DNA of 64,000 nucleotides, from assembly GCA_037443765.1 (NCBI GenBank), contig JBBINS010000001.1:62001-126000 (forward strand), read 5' to 3'. Position numbers and translations under genes: made by a program. Source of the DNA: CAIKZZ01 sp037443765. GTDB lineage: Bacteria > Pseudomonadota > Gammaproteobacteria > Steroidobacterales > Steroidobacteraceae. The notes under the pieces were generated by a model. The model was not told the origin of the DNA. It did not search any database and worked only from the letters and a program-made list of their open reading frames with translations. Shown piece by piece: positions 26,564-35,577 of the stretch (within the stretch, counting starts at the first letter, position 1; every line of letters begins with the position of its first letter).

Positions 26564-27120
26564 GCCTGACGGCGGAGATTGCGGCGCTGTTCGAGCGGCG
26601 CGGTGCGGGGTCGTACTTCGGCGAACGCGTCTCGATGCTGGAGCACGCGTTGCAGGCCGCGCACTTCGCCCGCACCGAGGAGGCACCGTCCGCGCTCGTC
26701 GTGGCGGCGCTGCTCCACGACATCGGCCACCTGCTCGAGGACGTGCCGGCCGACATCGGTGACTGGCACGTGGACGCCCAGCACGAGGCCGTCGGCGGCG
26801 CCTGGCTCGCACGGCACTTCGGCCCGGAGGTCTGGGAGCCGGTCGCGCTGCACGTCGCCGCGAAGCGCTACCTGTGCGCGATTGATCCGGCGTATCGCGG
26901 CCGGCTGAGCGAGGCATCGGTCATCACGCTGCGCCTGCAGGGCGGGCCGATGCAGGCGGAGGAGATCGCGGACTTCGAGCGCCGCCGCTTCCACCGGGAA
27001 GCGGTGCGCCTGCGACACTGGGACGACCAGGGCAAGATCGGCGGCTGGAATGCGCCGGGCCTCGAGCAGTACCTCGAGCTGATCGAGACGGTGCGGCTGC
27101 CTGCCGCGGACGGTCGCTGA
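26560..27120 (+). CDS. tmpB: HD-domain mixed-valent diiron oxygenase, probable TmpB (PhnZ family)
   Basis: A 186-residue PhnZ-like protein that cleaves the C-P bond of a 1-hydroxyphosphonate with O2, here probably yielding glycine betaine and phosphate. Expected metal ligands are all visible: His29 (LEHALQ), His53-Asp54 (LLHDIGH), His75 (AQHEAVG), His98 (ALHVAAKRYL) and Asp155 or Asp156 (RHWDDQGK). Also present are Tyr19 and Glu22 (SYFGE), which act as the oxygen/substrate gate in PhnZ, and Lys102. Residue spacing matches PhnZ with an offset of five to six. ATG overlaps the tmpA stop (ATGA). If the partner accepts another phosphonate, PhnZ-like substrate use remains possible. Confidence 0.82.
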   Translation: MSLTAEIAALFERRGAGSYFGERVSMLEHALQAAHFARTEEAPSALVVAALLHDIGHLLEDVPADIGDWHVDAQHEAVGGAWLARHFGPEVWEPVALHVAAKRYLCAIDPAYRGRLSEASVITLRLQGGPMQAEEIADFERRRFHREAVRLRHWDDQGKIGGWNAPGLEQYLELIETVRLPAADGR

Positions 27121-30100
27121 TCACCGGCGACCGGCGCGCGCGGCGGCGCGCCGCAATCCCAGCTCCTGGACGAGCGCATAGATTGCCGGCACGACGATCA
27201 GCGTCAGCACCGTCGCGGACAGCATGCCTCCGACCATCGGTGCGGCGATGCGGCGCATCACCTCGGAGCCGGTGCCGGTCCCGAACATGATCGGCAAGAG
27301 GCCCGCCACGATCGCCGACACCGTCATGATCTTCGGGCGGACCCGCAGGACCGCGCCCTCGAGGACCGCGTCGTAGAGATCCTGGCTCGAAGGCGCCCGG
27401 CCGCCGGCCGCGCAGCGCGCCCGTACGGCGTCCCAGGCCTGGTCGAGGTAGACGAGCATGACGACCGCGGTCTCGGCGGCGACCCCGAGCAGTGCGATGA
27501 AGCCGACGACCGCGGCGACGCTCAGGTTGTAGCCGAGCAGGTACAGCAGCCAGATGCCTCCGACCAGCGCGAACGGCGCCGACAGCATGACGATCAGCGT
27601 CTCGGCGAGCCGGCCGAAGTTGAGGTAGAGCAGCACGAAGATCAGGAGCAGCGTGACGGGCACGACCACCTTCAGCTTCGTGATCGCGTGCTGCAGATAC
27701 TCGAACTGGCCGCTCCACGTGACGAAGTAGCCCGGCGGGAACCTGACGTGTTCGGCGACCGCCCGCTGGGCGGCCGCGACGTAGCCGCCGATGTCGCGGC
27801 CGCGGATGTCGACGAAGACGTAGGCCGAGAGCAGCGCGTTCTCGGTGCGGATGCTGGGCGGCCCCTGCACGATCTCGATCCGGGCGAGCTCGCCGAGCGG
27901 CACCATCGCGCCACCGCTGACGGGTACCAGCACGTTGCGCGCGATCGCGTCGGGCCCGTCACGCAGCTCGCGCGGATACCGGACCGTGACGTCGTAGCGC
28001 TCGCGACCCTCGACCGTGGTCGTCAGCCGCTCCGCACCCAGTGCGCTCGCGACCACGTCGTGGACGTCGTTGATCGTCAGACCGTAGCGCGCCATGGCGT
28101 CGCCGTTCGGCACGACGTCGATGTAGTACCCGCCCGTCAGGCGCTCGGCGTACGCGCTGGTCGTTCCGGGCACCGTCCGGACCACCTGCTCGATCTGCTT
28201 GGCGAGCCGCTCGATCTCGCCGAGGTTGTTGCCGAACACCTTGATCCCGACGGGCGTCCGGATGCCGGTCGACAGCATGTCGATGCGCGACTTGATCGGC
28301 ATCGTCCAGGCGTTGCTGATTCCGGGCAGCCGCACCGCCTCGTCCATCTCCGCAACCAGCGCGTCCAGCGTCATCCCCGGGCGCCAGTCGGACTCGGGCC
28401 TGAGACTGATGACGGTCTCGAACATTTCGAGCGGCGCGGGATCGGTGGCGCTGTTCGCGCGCCCGGCCTTGCCGAACACCGAGGCCACCTCCGGAAAGCT
28501 CCTCAGGATGCGGTCCTGCGTCTGCAGCGCGTGCGCCGCCTGCGTCACGGACATGCCTGGCAGGCTCGATGGCATGAACAGCAGCGAGCCCTCGTTGAGC
28601 GTCGGCATGAATTCGACGCCGAGGCGCATCGCCGGCACGGCCGCCGCCGCGAGCGCGAGCACGGCGAGCGCGATCGTGGTGCGCTTCCAGCGCATCACCG
28701 CCGCGATCACCGGCCGGTAGGCACGGATCATCAGCCGGACGACCGGGTTGGCCCGCTCCGGCGGGATCCGGCCGCGGACGAACAGGGTCATCAGCGCCGG
28801 GACCAGGGTCACCGACAGCAGCGCCGCACCCGCCATCGCGAACGTCTTGGTGAAGGCCAGCGGGCGGAACATGCGCCCTTCCTGTGCCTCGAGCGTGAAC
28901 ACCGGCAGGAACGAAACCGTGACGACGAGCAGGCTGAAGAACAGCGCCGGGCCGACCTCGCGGCAGGCCGCGATCACGGCCGCCGTGCGCGACCCGCCCG
29001 GCTCCAGGCGCTCGAGGTGCTTGTGCGAGTTCTCGATCATGACGATCGCGGCATCCACCATCGCGCCGATCGCGATCGCGATGCCGCCGAGGCTCATGAG
29101 GTTGGACGTGAAACCGAGCGCGTGCATCGCCACGAACGCGACCAGGACGCCGAGCGGCAGCATCACGATCGCGACCAGCGCGCTGCGGACGTGCAGCAGG
29201 AACACGAGGCAGACGAGCGCGACGATCGCGCTCTCCTCGAGCAGCGTCGTCCGCAGGTTGCGGATCGCGCGGTAGATGAGTTCGGAGCGGTCGTAGACGG
29301 TGCTCAGCGTGACGCCTGCCGGCAGGCCGGCAACGATGTCCTCCATCCTCGCCTTGACGTTGCGCACGACCTCGAGGGCGTTCTCGCCGTAGCGCGCGAT
29401 GGCGATGCCGGCGACGACCTCGCCCTCGCCGTCGAGCTCCGTCATGCCGCGGCGCTCGTCTGGCGCGAGCTCCACCCGCGCGACGTCGCGCACGTACACG
29501 GGCGTGCCCGCCGAGGCCTTCAGCACGATGTTGCCGACGTCCTCGAGGCCGCGCAGGTAGCCACGGCCGCGGATCATGTACTCGCGTTCCGCGAGTTCGA
29601 CCGACCGGCCGCCGACGTCGTGGTTGCTCATGCGGATTGCGTCGGTGACCTCGCGCAGCGAGATCCGGTAGGCCTGCAGGCGCCGCGGGTCGACCGTGAC
29701 CTGGTACGTGCGCACGAAGCCGCCGACGCTCGCGACCTCGGCGACGCCGGCAGCCTTCGTCAGCTGGTAGCGGACGAACCAGTCCTGGATCGAGCGCAGC
29801 TCGTCCAGCGAGCGCTGGCCGCCACGAACCACGTACTCGTAGACCCAGCCGACCGCGCTCGCGTCCGGTCCCAGTGTCGGCGTGACGCCGGCGGGGAGGC
29901 GGCCCGAGGCGGCGTTCAGGTACTCGAGTACGCGGGCGCGAGCCCAGTAGATATCCGTGCCGTCCTCGAAGATCAGGTAGACGAAGGAGACGCCGAAGTT
30001 CGAGAAGCCGCGCACGACCTTGGCGCGCGGCACCGCGAGCAGCGCCGTGCTGAGCGGGTAGGTGACCTGGTCCTCGACGACCTGCGGGACCTGCCCCGGA

Positions 30101-30258
30101 AACTCGGTGTAGACGATGACCTGCACGTCCGACAGGTCGGGCAGGGCATCCACCGGCGTGTGCAGCACGGCGTAAGCGCCGCTCGCCGCGAGCACGAGCG
30201 CGCCAAACAGCACGACGGCGACGTGCCGGGCAGACCAGTCGATGATCCTCGCCAGCAT
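27121..30258 (-). CDS. cusA: CusA/CzcA-type heavy-metal efflux RND pump
   Basis: Inner-membrane proton-driven pump of 1045 residues, the length of E. coli CusA. Signature segments are TPVDALPDLSDVQVIVYTEFPGQ, QVTYPLSTALLAVP, VRGFSNFGVSFVYLIFEDGTDIYWARARVLEYL and NEGSLLFMPSSLPGMS in the periplasmic porter domain. The twelve-helix RND layout and 300-residue periplasmic loops are intact. It most resembles the monovalent copper/silver branch. ATG 30258 sits two bases from the cusB stop. It is last in the copL-cusC-cusB-cusA unit and its stop abuts the tmpB stop. Confidence 0.9.
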   Translation of the reverse strand: MLARIIDWSARHVAVVLFGALVLAASGAYAVLHTPVDALPDLSDVQVIVYTEFPGQVPQVVEDQVTYPLSTALLAVPRAKVVRGFSNFGVSFVYLIFEDGTDIYWARARVLEYLNAASGRLPAGVTPTLGPDASAVGWVYEYVVRGGQRSLDELRSIQDWFVRYQLTKAAGVAEVASVGGFVRTYQVTVDPRRLQAYRISLREVTDAIRMSNHDVGGRSVELAEREYMIRGRGYLRGLEDVGNIVLKASAGTPVYVRDVARVELAPDERRGMTELDGEGEVVAGIAIARYGENALEVVRNVKARMEDIVAGLPAGVTLSTVYDRSELIYRAIRNLRTTLLEESAIVALVCLVFLLHVRSALVAIVMLPLGVLVAFVAMHALGFTSNLMSLGGIAIAIGAMVDAAIVMIENSHKHLERLEPGGSRTAAVIAACREVGPALFFSLLVVTVSFLPVFTLEAQEGRMFRPLAFTKTFAMAGAALLSVTLVPALMTLFVRGRIPPERANPVVRLMIRAYRPVIAAVMRWKRTTIALAVLALAAAAVPAMRLGVEFMPTLNEGSLLFMPSSLPGMSVTQAAHALQTQDRILRSFPEVASVFGKAGRANSATDPAPLEMFETVISLRPESDWRPGMTLDALVAEMDEAVRLPGISNAWTMPIKSRIDMLSTGIRTPVGIKVFGNNLGEIERLAKQIEQVVRTVPGTTSAYAERLTGGYYIDVVPNGDAMARYGLTINDVHDVVASALGAERLTTTVEGRERYDVTVRYPRELRDGPDAIARNVLVPVSGGAMVPLGELARIEIVQGPPSIRTENALLSAYVFVDIRGRDIGGYVAAAQRAVAEHVRFPPGYFVTWSGQFEYLQHAITKLKVVVPVTLLLIFVLLYLNFGRLAETLIVMLSAPFALVGGIWLLYLLGYNLSVAAVVGFIALLGVAAETAVVMLVYLDQAWDAVRARCAAGGRAPSSQDLYDAVLEGAVLRVRPKIMTVSAIVAGLLPIMFGTGTGSEVMRRIAAPMVGGMLSATVLTLIVVPAIYALVQELGLRRAAARAGRR

Positions 30259-30260
30259 GG

Positions 30261-31586
30261 TCAGCGCTCCGTCGCGGGCCGCGGCGGCGACGCGGACGCG
30301 GCGCCCGGACCCGCCGCCGGGGCGGCGCGGGGCTGCCGGACGCTCGCGCCAATCGCTGCCCGCAGGTTGCTCTCGGCATCGATGAGGAAGTTGCCGTTCA
30401 CGACCACGGGGTCGCCGTCCGCGAGCCCCTCCAGCACCTCGACGTAGCCGTCGCCCCGGGCGCCGGCGCGGATCTCGCGCGGCTCGAAATTGCCGCCGCC
30501 GCGGTCGATCAGCACGATCTGCCGCGTGCCGGTGTCCAGGATCGCCGCGTCTGGCACGGCCAGGCACGCATCCTTGCGGCCGGTCGGCAGCTCGACCGAG
30601 CCGAACATCGCTGGCTTGAGGAGCCCGTCGCGGTTCGCAAGCTCGATCCGCACCTGCGCGGTGCGCGTCTCGGGCTGCAGTACCGGCGCGATGAACGTCA
30701 CGGTGCCGGTGAACGTGCGGCCCGGATAGGCCGCTGTCGTAGCCGTGGCACGCTGCCCGGTCCGGACGAGCGCAAGATCCTGCTCCGGGACACTGCCGAT
30801 CAGCCACAGCGACGACAGGTCCGCGAGCTGGTACAGCGCCTCGCCCGCAGTGAAGCGCATGCCGGCGCGCGCGGTCTTCTCGAGCACGACTCCGTCGCGT
30901 TCGGCACGTAGAGCGAGGCTGTGGCGCGACAGCGCTCCCTGTCTCAGCGGCGGCAGGTCTGCGGCGGCGATGCCGAAGTTCCGCAGGCGCTCGGCGCTGC
31001 TCTGCACGAGTTGCTCCGCACCCTCGCGCGCCTCGCGGTCCGCCGCCTGCAGGGACGCGAGCGCGGCGACCGCGACCCGGTAGTCCTCCTCGGCGCCGAC
31101 TAGGTCGGGGCTGTAGACCTCGAGCAGCACGTCGCCGCGGCGGACCGTCGCGCCGGTCGTGGCGACGCGCAGCTCGGTGATCCAGCCCTCGAACTTCGGG
31201 CTCACCGTCCACTGGCGACGCTCGTCGACCTGCAGCGTGCCGACGATGTGCAGCGTCCGCGACAGCATGTGACGACCCGCCGGCTCGGTGCGGACGCCGA
31301 GCTTTTGCAGCTTGTCAGGCGCGACCCGCACGCGGCCGGCCTCCGCCTGCTCGTCGGCGTAGACCGGCACGTAGTCCATGCCCATCTCGTCCTTCTTCGG
31401 TACGGGCGAGATGTCGGGCAGACCCATGGGGTTGCGGTAGTAGAGAATCCGTCGACCGCGCGCGGCCGGGGCGGCACCGGTAGCGCGCGTGGCGGTCCCG
31501 CTGCCCGGCGCCGGCGGGCCCCGGTCGTCGCCGCAGGCGGCGGCCGTCAACGCGACGAGGATCATCAGCGCTCCGCGCAGGTTCAT
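30261..31586 (-). CDS. cusB: CusB-type efflux periplasmic adaptor lipoprotein
   Basis: Membrane-fusion subunit of 441 aa. It has a lipoprotein leader with lipobox (LTAAAC) and the N-terminal heavy-metal-binding segment YYRNPMGLPDISPVPKKDEMG, the three-methionine region through which CusB passes Cu(I)/Ag(I). Then come the barrel-sandwich hybrid, alpha-hairpin and beta-barrel domains (GEALYQLADLSSLWLIGSVPEQDL). Links the inner-membrane pump to the outer-membrane channel. Its ATG overlaps the cusC stop by four bases (ATGA). Confidence 0.9.
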   Translation of the reverse strand: MNLRGALMILVALTAAACGDDRGPPAPGSGTATRATGAAPAARGRRILYYRNPMGLPDISPVPKKDEMGMDYVPVYADEQAEAGRVRVAPDKLQKLGVRTEPAGRHMLSRTLHIVGTLQVDERRQWTVSPKFEGWITELRVATTGATVRRGDVLLEVYSPDLVGAEEDYRVAVAALASLQAADREAREGAEQLVQSSAERLRNFGIAAADLPPLRQGALSRHSLALRAERDGVVLEKTARAGMRFTAGEALYQLADLSSLWLIGSVPEQDLALVRTGQRATATTAAYPGRTFTGTVTFIAPVLQPETRTAQVRIELANRDGLLKPAMFGSVELPTGRKDACLAVPDAAILDTGTRQIVLIDRGGGNFEPREIRAGARGDGYVEVLEGLADGDPVVVNGNFLIDAESNLRAAIGASVRQPRAAPAAGPGAASASPPRPATER

Positions 31587-32995
31587 GGCAGTACTCCGTC
31601 GGCCGCGCCGCCGGTGAGGAAGTCGATCTCGGCGATCGCCTTGTTGTGGGCGGCGATCGCCTCGGCCTCGGCGAGCAGGGTCGCGTACTCGCGCGACTGC
31701 GCGTCGAGCAGCGTCAGGAAGTCCACGCGGCCGAGCTGGTAAGCGCGAAGCGCCGATTCCGCCGTTGCCCGCACCTGTGGCAGCAGCGTCGTGCGGTACA
31801 ACGCCACGCTCTCGCGCGTCGCGCGCTCGACGGCAAGCTGCTGCACGAGCCCGGTGCGCGTCTCGAGCCGCTGGGCTTCGGCAAGGGAGGAGGCCTGCGC
31901 GCGCAGGGCACGGGCCTCCGCGACCCGCGGTTCGAGCCTGCTCTTGCGCCAGATCGGAAGATTGACGGCGACGGTCATCGTGACCATGTCGTCGCGCGGC
32001 GTGCCGCCCAGCGTTCGGTCCCGCTGCCCGTAGCCGAGCCTGAGCTCGAAGTCCGGGTAGTACTCGCGGCGCGCCAAATCGATCTCCCGGTCGCCCTTCT
32101 CGACGAGCGCGTCGAGCGCGCGCAGCTGCGGGCGCCGCTCGGCGGCGCGCCGGGTCAGCGTCTCGGCATCGGCCGCGAGCGGCAGCAGCGTCGCCGGCGT
32201 CGGCACGATCCCGCCGTCGGGCGCCCCTCGTCCGAGCAGGCGCTCGAGGTCGTTCGCACGGACCGCCTTGTCGGAACCGATCCGGAGCAGCTCCTGCTGG
32301 GTGCGCACGACTTCGCTCTGCGCCTTGAGCACGTCGCTCTGGGTGCCGCGGCCGAGCGCGTACTGCGCCTCGGTGACGGACACGAGCTGCCGCAGCAGGT
32401 CGCGGTTGGCGCGCGCGATCCGCTCCGAGGCCGTGGCGAACCGCAGCTCCTCATACGCGACGCGCAGGTCGCGCTGCACGCGGTTGACGGTCTCCTCGAC
32501 GGCGTGTTCGACGCTCGCCGAATCCGCGGCGGCCACGGCCTCGCGCAGGCTGCGTTTGCCCGGGTACGGCAGTTTCTGCGTCAGCCCGAGCATCTTCATC
32601 GTCATGTCGTCGCGGTGCAGGCTGACCGGCAGCGGCGCGTTGACGACGCCCATCTCGAGCGTCGGGTCCTCGAGTGCGCCCGCCGCACCGGCCCGGTGCG
32701 TCGCGGCCTCCTGCTCGTGACGCGCGGCGAGGATCTCGGGGTTGTGGGTCAGTGCCTCGGCGACCAGCGTCTCGACGGGCACGGTCCCGTCGGGCGCGTC
32801 GATGGCAGCGACCGGCGGGGCCGGCAGCCATGCGACGACGGCCGCGAGCACGACGAGCCGGGCCGGAATCCGGCGACGGCCACCCCCCGCGAACTGCGCG
32901 GCGACCGGTGGCGCGAAGTCCGCCGGGCGTGGGGATTGCTCGCACAGCCGGCCGCGCGTGCGGACACGCGATGCCGGCGCGATTTGTCTGTCCAT
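31583..32995 (-). CDS. cusC: TolC-like outer membrane efflux protein (CusC)
   Basis: A 470-residue outer membrane factor made of two coiled-coil repeats (for example LAYEELRFATASERIARANRDLLRQLVSV and the second copy around RAQASSLAEAQRLETRTGLV). It forms the trimeric exit duct of the tripartite pump. ATG 32995 is supported by GGAGG five bases upstream. This gives an unusually long leader of about 55 residues before the hydrophobic segment LVVLAAVVAWLPAPPVAA. No lipobox cysteine is seen, unlike E. coli CusC. Confidence 0.85.
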   Translation of the reverse strand: MDRQIAPASRVRTRGRLCEQSPRPADFAPPVAAQFAGGGRRRIPARLVVLAAVVAWLPAPPVAAIDAPDGTVPVETLVAEALTHNPEILAARHEQEAATHRAGAAGALEDPTLEMGVVNAPLPVSLHRDDMTMKMLGLTQKLPYPGKRSLREAVAAADSASVEHAVEETVNRVQRDLRVAYEELRFATASERIARANRDLLRQLVSVTEAQYALGRGTQSDVLKAQSEVVRTQQELLRIGSDKAVRANDLERLLGRGAPDGGIVPTPATLLPLAADAETLTRRAAERRPQLRALDALVEKGDREIDLARREYYPDFELRLGYGQRDRTLGGTPRDDMVTMTVAVNLPIWRKSRLEPRVAEARALRAQASSLAEAQRLETRTGLVQQLAVERATRESVALYRTTLLPQVRATAESALRAYQLGRVDFLTLLDAQSREYATLLAEAEAIAAHNKAIAEIDFLTGGAADGVLP

Positions 32996-33098
32996 TTGAC
33001 CTCCGCCAACGGCCGGCATTGGCCGGCGCGCGCGGGAATGAAATCGGACTCCGCGTCGGCGCGAGCCGGCGGGGAGTGCATCAGAGGTCAGAACGGAT

Positions 33099-33464
33099 TC
33101 AGATCGGGGGGCGGAAGAAGTCCGCGACGCGCGTATCGGCGGCGGGCGTCGCCCGAAGCGGGGCGGGCGGGCCGGGTGGCGCCGCCGCGCCGAATTCGAC
33201 GGATGGCATCGCGAGGGCCGGCGGCTGCACGCAATGGCAGGCGGCGCCGTGGTCCTTGCAGCAGTCGGGGGAGGATGGCGTGGGGTTCGTGTCCGGCTGG
33301 CTCGCCTGGTCGCCGCCGCCGTGGTGGTGCTGCGTGCAGTGCGCAGTCGGCGCCGCGGTCGCCTGCGCGGCATCGACGTGCGGCACGGGGCGCGCGACGG
33401 CGGCGTTCAGCTGCCACAACAGCAGCAATGCGAGGGCGAGGCGGGACCAGCGACGTAATGGCAT
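33099..33464 (-). CDS. CopL-like Cys/His-rich secreted metal-binding protein
   Basis: A small exported protein (121 aa) heading the cus operon, 103 bases from cusC. A hydrophobic leader (LALALLLLWQLNAAVA) precedes a Cys/His cluster: HCTQHHHGGGD then CCKDHGAACHC. This fits the CopL family described in Xanthomonas as a regulator or binder in copper resistance. It probably captures copper in the periplasm or tunes operon expression. ATG 33464 was chosen over the upstream TTG 33476. Confidence 0.7.
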   Translation of the reverse strand: MPLRRWSRLALALLLLWQLNAAVARPVPHVDAAQATAAPTAHCTQHHHGGGDQASQPDTNPTPSSPDCCKDHGAACHCVQPPALAMPSVEFGAAAPPGPPAPLRATPAADTRVADFFRPPI

Positions 33465-33545
33465 ATGAGCGGGCAACGCTATGCGTCCGCGGCGAGCTTA
33501 GCACCGTGGACTTTGCGTACTGCGCCGCGCATCACATTCAACGGC

Positions 33546-34664
33546 TTAGGCAGGCCGGGTGCCGCCCTCGGCGGCGAGCGTGACCCGCGCGCGACGTGAG
33601 CCCCAGGCGCCTGGCGCCGCGCCGAACACGCCGGCGCAGGTCGCGCCGCAGCTGCTGCAACGTCCGTCCGGCGCAAGGCCCCAATGGCCGATGTCGTAAC
33701 CGTCGCGAGCGATGAGCTCGGCCCCGCATGCGTGGCACCAGGTGCTGCCGCCCTCGGGGTCGCGCACATTGCCGGTGTAGACGTAACGCAGGCCGTGCCG
33801 GCGCGCGATCTGGCGCGCGCGGACCAGCGTCGCGAATGGCGTCGCCGGAACGTCGCGCATCTTCCAGTCCGGGTGGAACGCCGTGAAGTGCAGCGGCACG
33901 TCCGGCCCGAGGTGCTCTGCGTACCAGCCGCACATCGCCTCGAGCTCGGAGTCCGAGTCGTTGAGGCCGGGAATCAGCAGTGTGGTCACCTCGAGCCATA
34001 CGCGGGTCTCGTCGTGGACGTAGCGCAGCGTGTCGAGCACGGCGCCCAGCTCCGCACCGCAGACCTTCCGGTAGAAATCCTCGGTGAAGCCCTTGAGGTC
34101 GACGTTGGCCGCGTCCATGTGGCTGAAGAAGTCCGCGCGCGGTTCCGGGCAGATGTAGCCGGCGGTGACCGCGACGCTCCTGATGCCGCGCTCCCGGGCC
34201 GCTGCGGCGACGTCCATCGCGTACTCCATGAACACGGTCGGGTCGTTGTAGGTGTAGGCGATGCTCGAGCAGCCGAGGCGTTCGGCGGCGACCGCGAGGT
34301 CCGCGGGGCTCGCGCGATCGGCGAGCGTGTCCATCTCGCGCGACTTGCTCATGTCCCAGTTCTGGCAGAACTTGCAGGCGAGGTTGCAGCCCGCGGTGCC
34401 GAACGACAGAACGGCGCTGCCGGGCAGGAAATGATTGAGGGGCTTCTTCTCGACCGGATCGACGCAGAAGCCGCTCGAGCGGCCGTAGCTGTAGAACTTG
34501 ACGCGCCCGTCCTCGACGCCGCGCACGAAGCAGAGCCCCCGCTGGCCATCGTGCATGCGGCAGGCACGCGGGCACACGTCGCATTGCACGCGGCCTTCGC
34601 CCACGCTATGCCAGTAGCGGGTGTCCACTACTCCGGCCGGGGGAACGACACTGTGTTCACTCAC
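33546..34664 (-). CDS. amrS: AmmeMemoRadiSam system radical SAM enzyme
   Basis: A radical SAM protein of about 372 aa resembling the pyruvate-formate-lyase activating group. The SAM cluster motif is CNLACKFC, preceded by the family N-terminus CDVCPRACRMHDGQRGLCFVR with its own cysteines. The C-terminus has two more cysteine pairs (CHAC, CSSC), probably a metal site. Start GTG 34664 (SEHSVVPPAG) is my choice; the frame stays open to 34772 but the extra residues lack family likeness. Divergent from amrB and amrA. The biochemical role of the system is not established to my knowledge. Confidence 0.85.
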   Translation of the reverse strand: MSEHSVVPPAGVVDTRYWHSVGEGRVQCDVCPRACRMHDGQRGLCFVRGVEDGRVKFYSYGRSSGFCVDPVEKKPLNHFLPGSAVLSFGTAGCNLACKFCQNWDMSKSREMDTLADRASPADLAVAAERLGCSSIAYTYNDPTVFMEYAMDVAAAARERGIRSVAVTAGYICPEPRADFFSHMDAANVDLKGFTEDFYRKVCGAELGAVLDTLRYVHDETRVWLEVTTLLIPGLNDSDSELEAMCGWYAEHLGPDVPLHFTAFHPDWKMRDVPATPFATLVRARQIARRHGLRYVYTGNVRDPEGGSTWCHACGAELIARDGYDIGHWGLAPDGRCSSCGATCAGVFGAAPGAWGSRRARVTLAAEGGTRPA

Positions 34665-34770
34665 GATGGCTGCCGGCTCTGGTGGCGCTATAGTTAAAAA
34701 CAGTGTTGAAGGCTTTCCTTCAGGACCCATCATTGGGGGGATTTTCCAGCCTTTCAATCCGAGCCGTTCC
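34665..34770. promoter_or_regulatory. divergent promoter region between amrS and amrB
   Basis: A 106-base gap, much more AT-rich than the surroundings. It holds a TATAGT element (34689-34694) that could serve as a -10 on the plus strand, without a convincing -35. A small hairpin, TGAAGG and CCTTCA around CTTT, lies at 34707-34722. Both divergent genes must be expressed from here. Confidence 0.4.
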
Positions 34771-35577
34771 ATGCCCTTTTCGGCCTCAACACCCGGCGTC
34801 CGGGCCCCAGCGGTCGCGGGGCTCTTCTACCCGGAAAGCCCCGCCGAGCTCGGCGTGACGCTCGACGCCCTGCTCGCCGGTCCCGCCCCCAAGGCCGGCG
34901 TGCCGAAGGCGCTGATCGTGCCCCATGCGGGCTACGTCTATTCGGGGTTGGTCGCGGCGCACGCGTTCCGGTCGCTGCGGGCACTCGGCGGCGTCGTGAC
35001 CCGCGTCATCCTCCTGGGCCCGAGCCACCGTGAGTGGTTCCGCGGCCTCGCCGTGCCGCGCGCGCGCGCCTTCGCGACGCCGCTCGGTCTCGCGCCCGTC
35101 GATGCCGCGACGGTGGCCCAGCTTGCGGGCCGGCCGACGGTGCTGGTCGCGGACGCCCCCCACGCGCGCGAGCACAGCCTCGAGGTGCAGCTGCCGTTCC
35201 TGCAGCGGCTGCTGCCGCAGGCGCAGTTCGTGCCGATCGTCGTCGGCGAGGCCACCGCCGCAGAGGTCGAGTCCGTGATCGATGCGCTGTGGGGGGGGCC
35301 GGAGACGCTGATCGTCGTCAGCTCCGATCTCAGCCACTACCATCCGTACGACGAGGCGCGCACGCTCGACAACGCGACGGCCGGCGCGATCCTCGCGGCG
35401 CGGGCCGACCTGACCGGCGAAGACGCCTGCGGCTGCCTCGCGATCAATGGCCTGTTGCGGGCCGCGCGCCGCCGCGGCATGAGGGTCGAGCTGATCGACC
35501 TGCAGAATTCGGGCGACACGGCCGGGGACCGCGACCGCGTCGTCGGCTACGGGGCCTTCGGGGTCTACGATGCTTGA
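34771..35577 (+). CDS. amrB: AmmeMemoRadiSam system protein B (Memo-like)
   Basis: Memo-domain protein of 268 residues, of the extradiol-dioxygenase-like metal-binding fold. Conserved segments include VAGLFYPE, VPHAGYVYSG, LLGPSHREWF, HAREHSLEVQLPFLQ, and SSDLSHYHPYDEA with a family-conserved Asp/His cluster. These histidines and aspartates match the metal pocket of human MEMO1-type proteins. ATG 34771 has no strong ribosome site. It overlaps amrA by eight bases and is divergent from amrS, completing the three-gene system. Confidence 0.88.
   Translation: MPFSASTPGVRAPAVAGLFYPESPAELGVTLDALLAGPAPKAGVPKALIVPHAGYVYSGLVAAHAFRSLRALGGVVTRVILLGPSHREWFRGLAVPRARAFATPLGLAPVDAATVAQLAGRPTVLVADAPHAREHSLEVQLPFLQRLLPQAQFVPIVVGEATAAEVESVIDALWGGPETLIVVSSDLSHYHPYDEARTLDNATAGAILAARADLTGEDACGCLAINGLLRAARRRGMRVELIDLQNSGDTAGDRDRVVGYGAFGVYDA

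Noticed and set aside
25412..27120. Calling the pair PhnY/PhnZ
   Set aside because: The dioxygenase belongs to the gamma-butyrobetaine-hydroxylase/TauD branch, unlike PhnY, so TmpA/TmpB is the better fit.
34665..34772. N-terminal extension of the radical SAM gene to 34772 (MERLGLKGWKIPP)
   Set aside because: It would run through the AT-rich promoter region and overlap the divergent amrB start, and it lacks family likeness.
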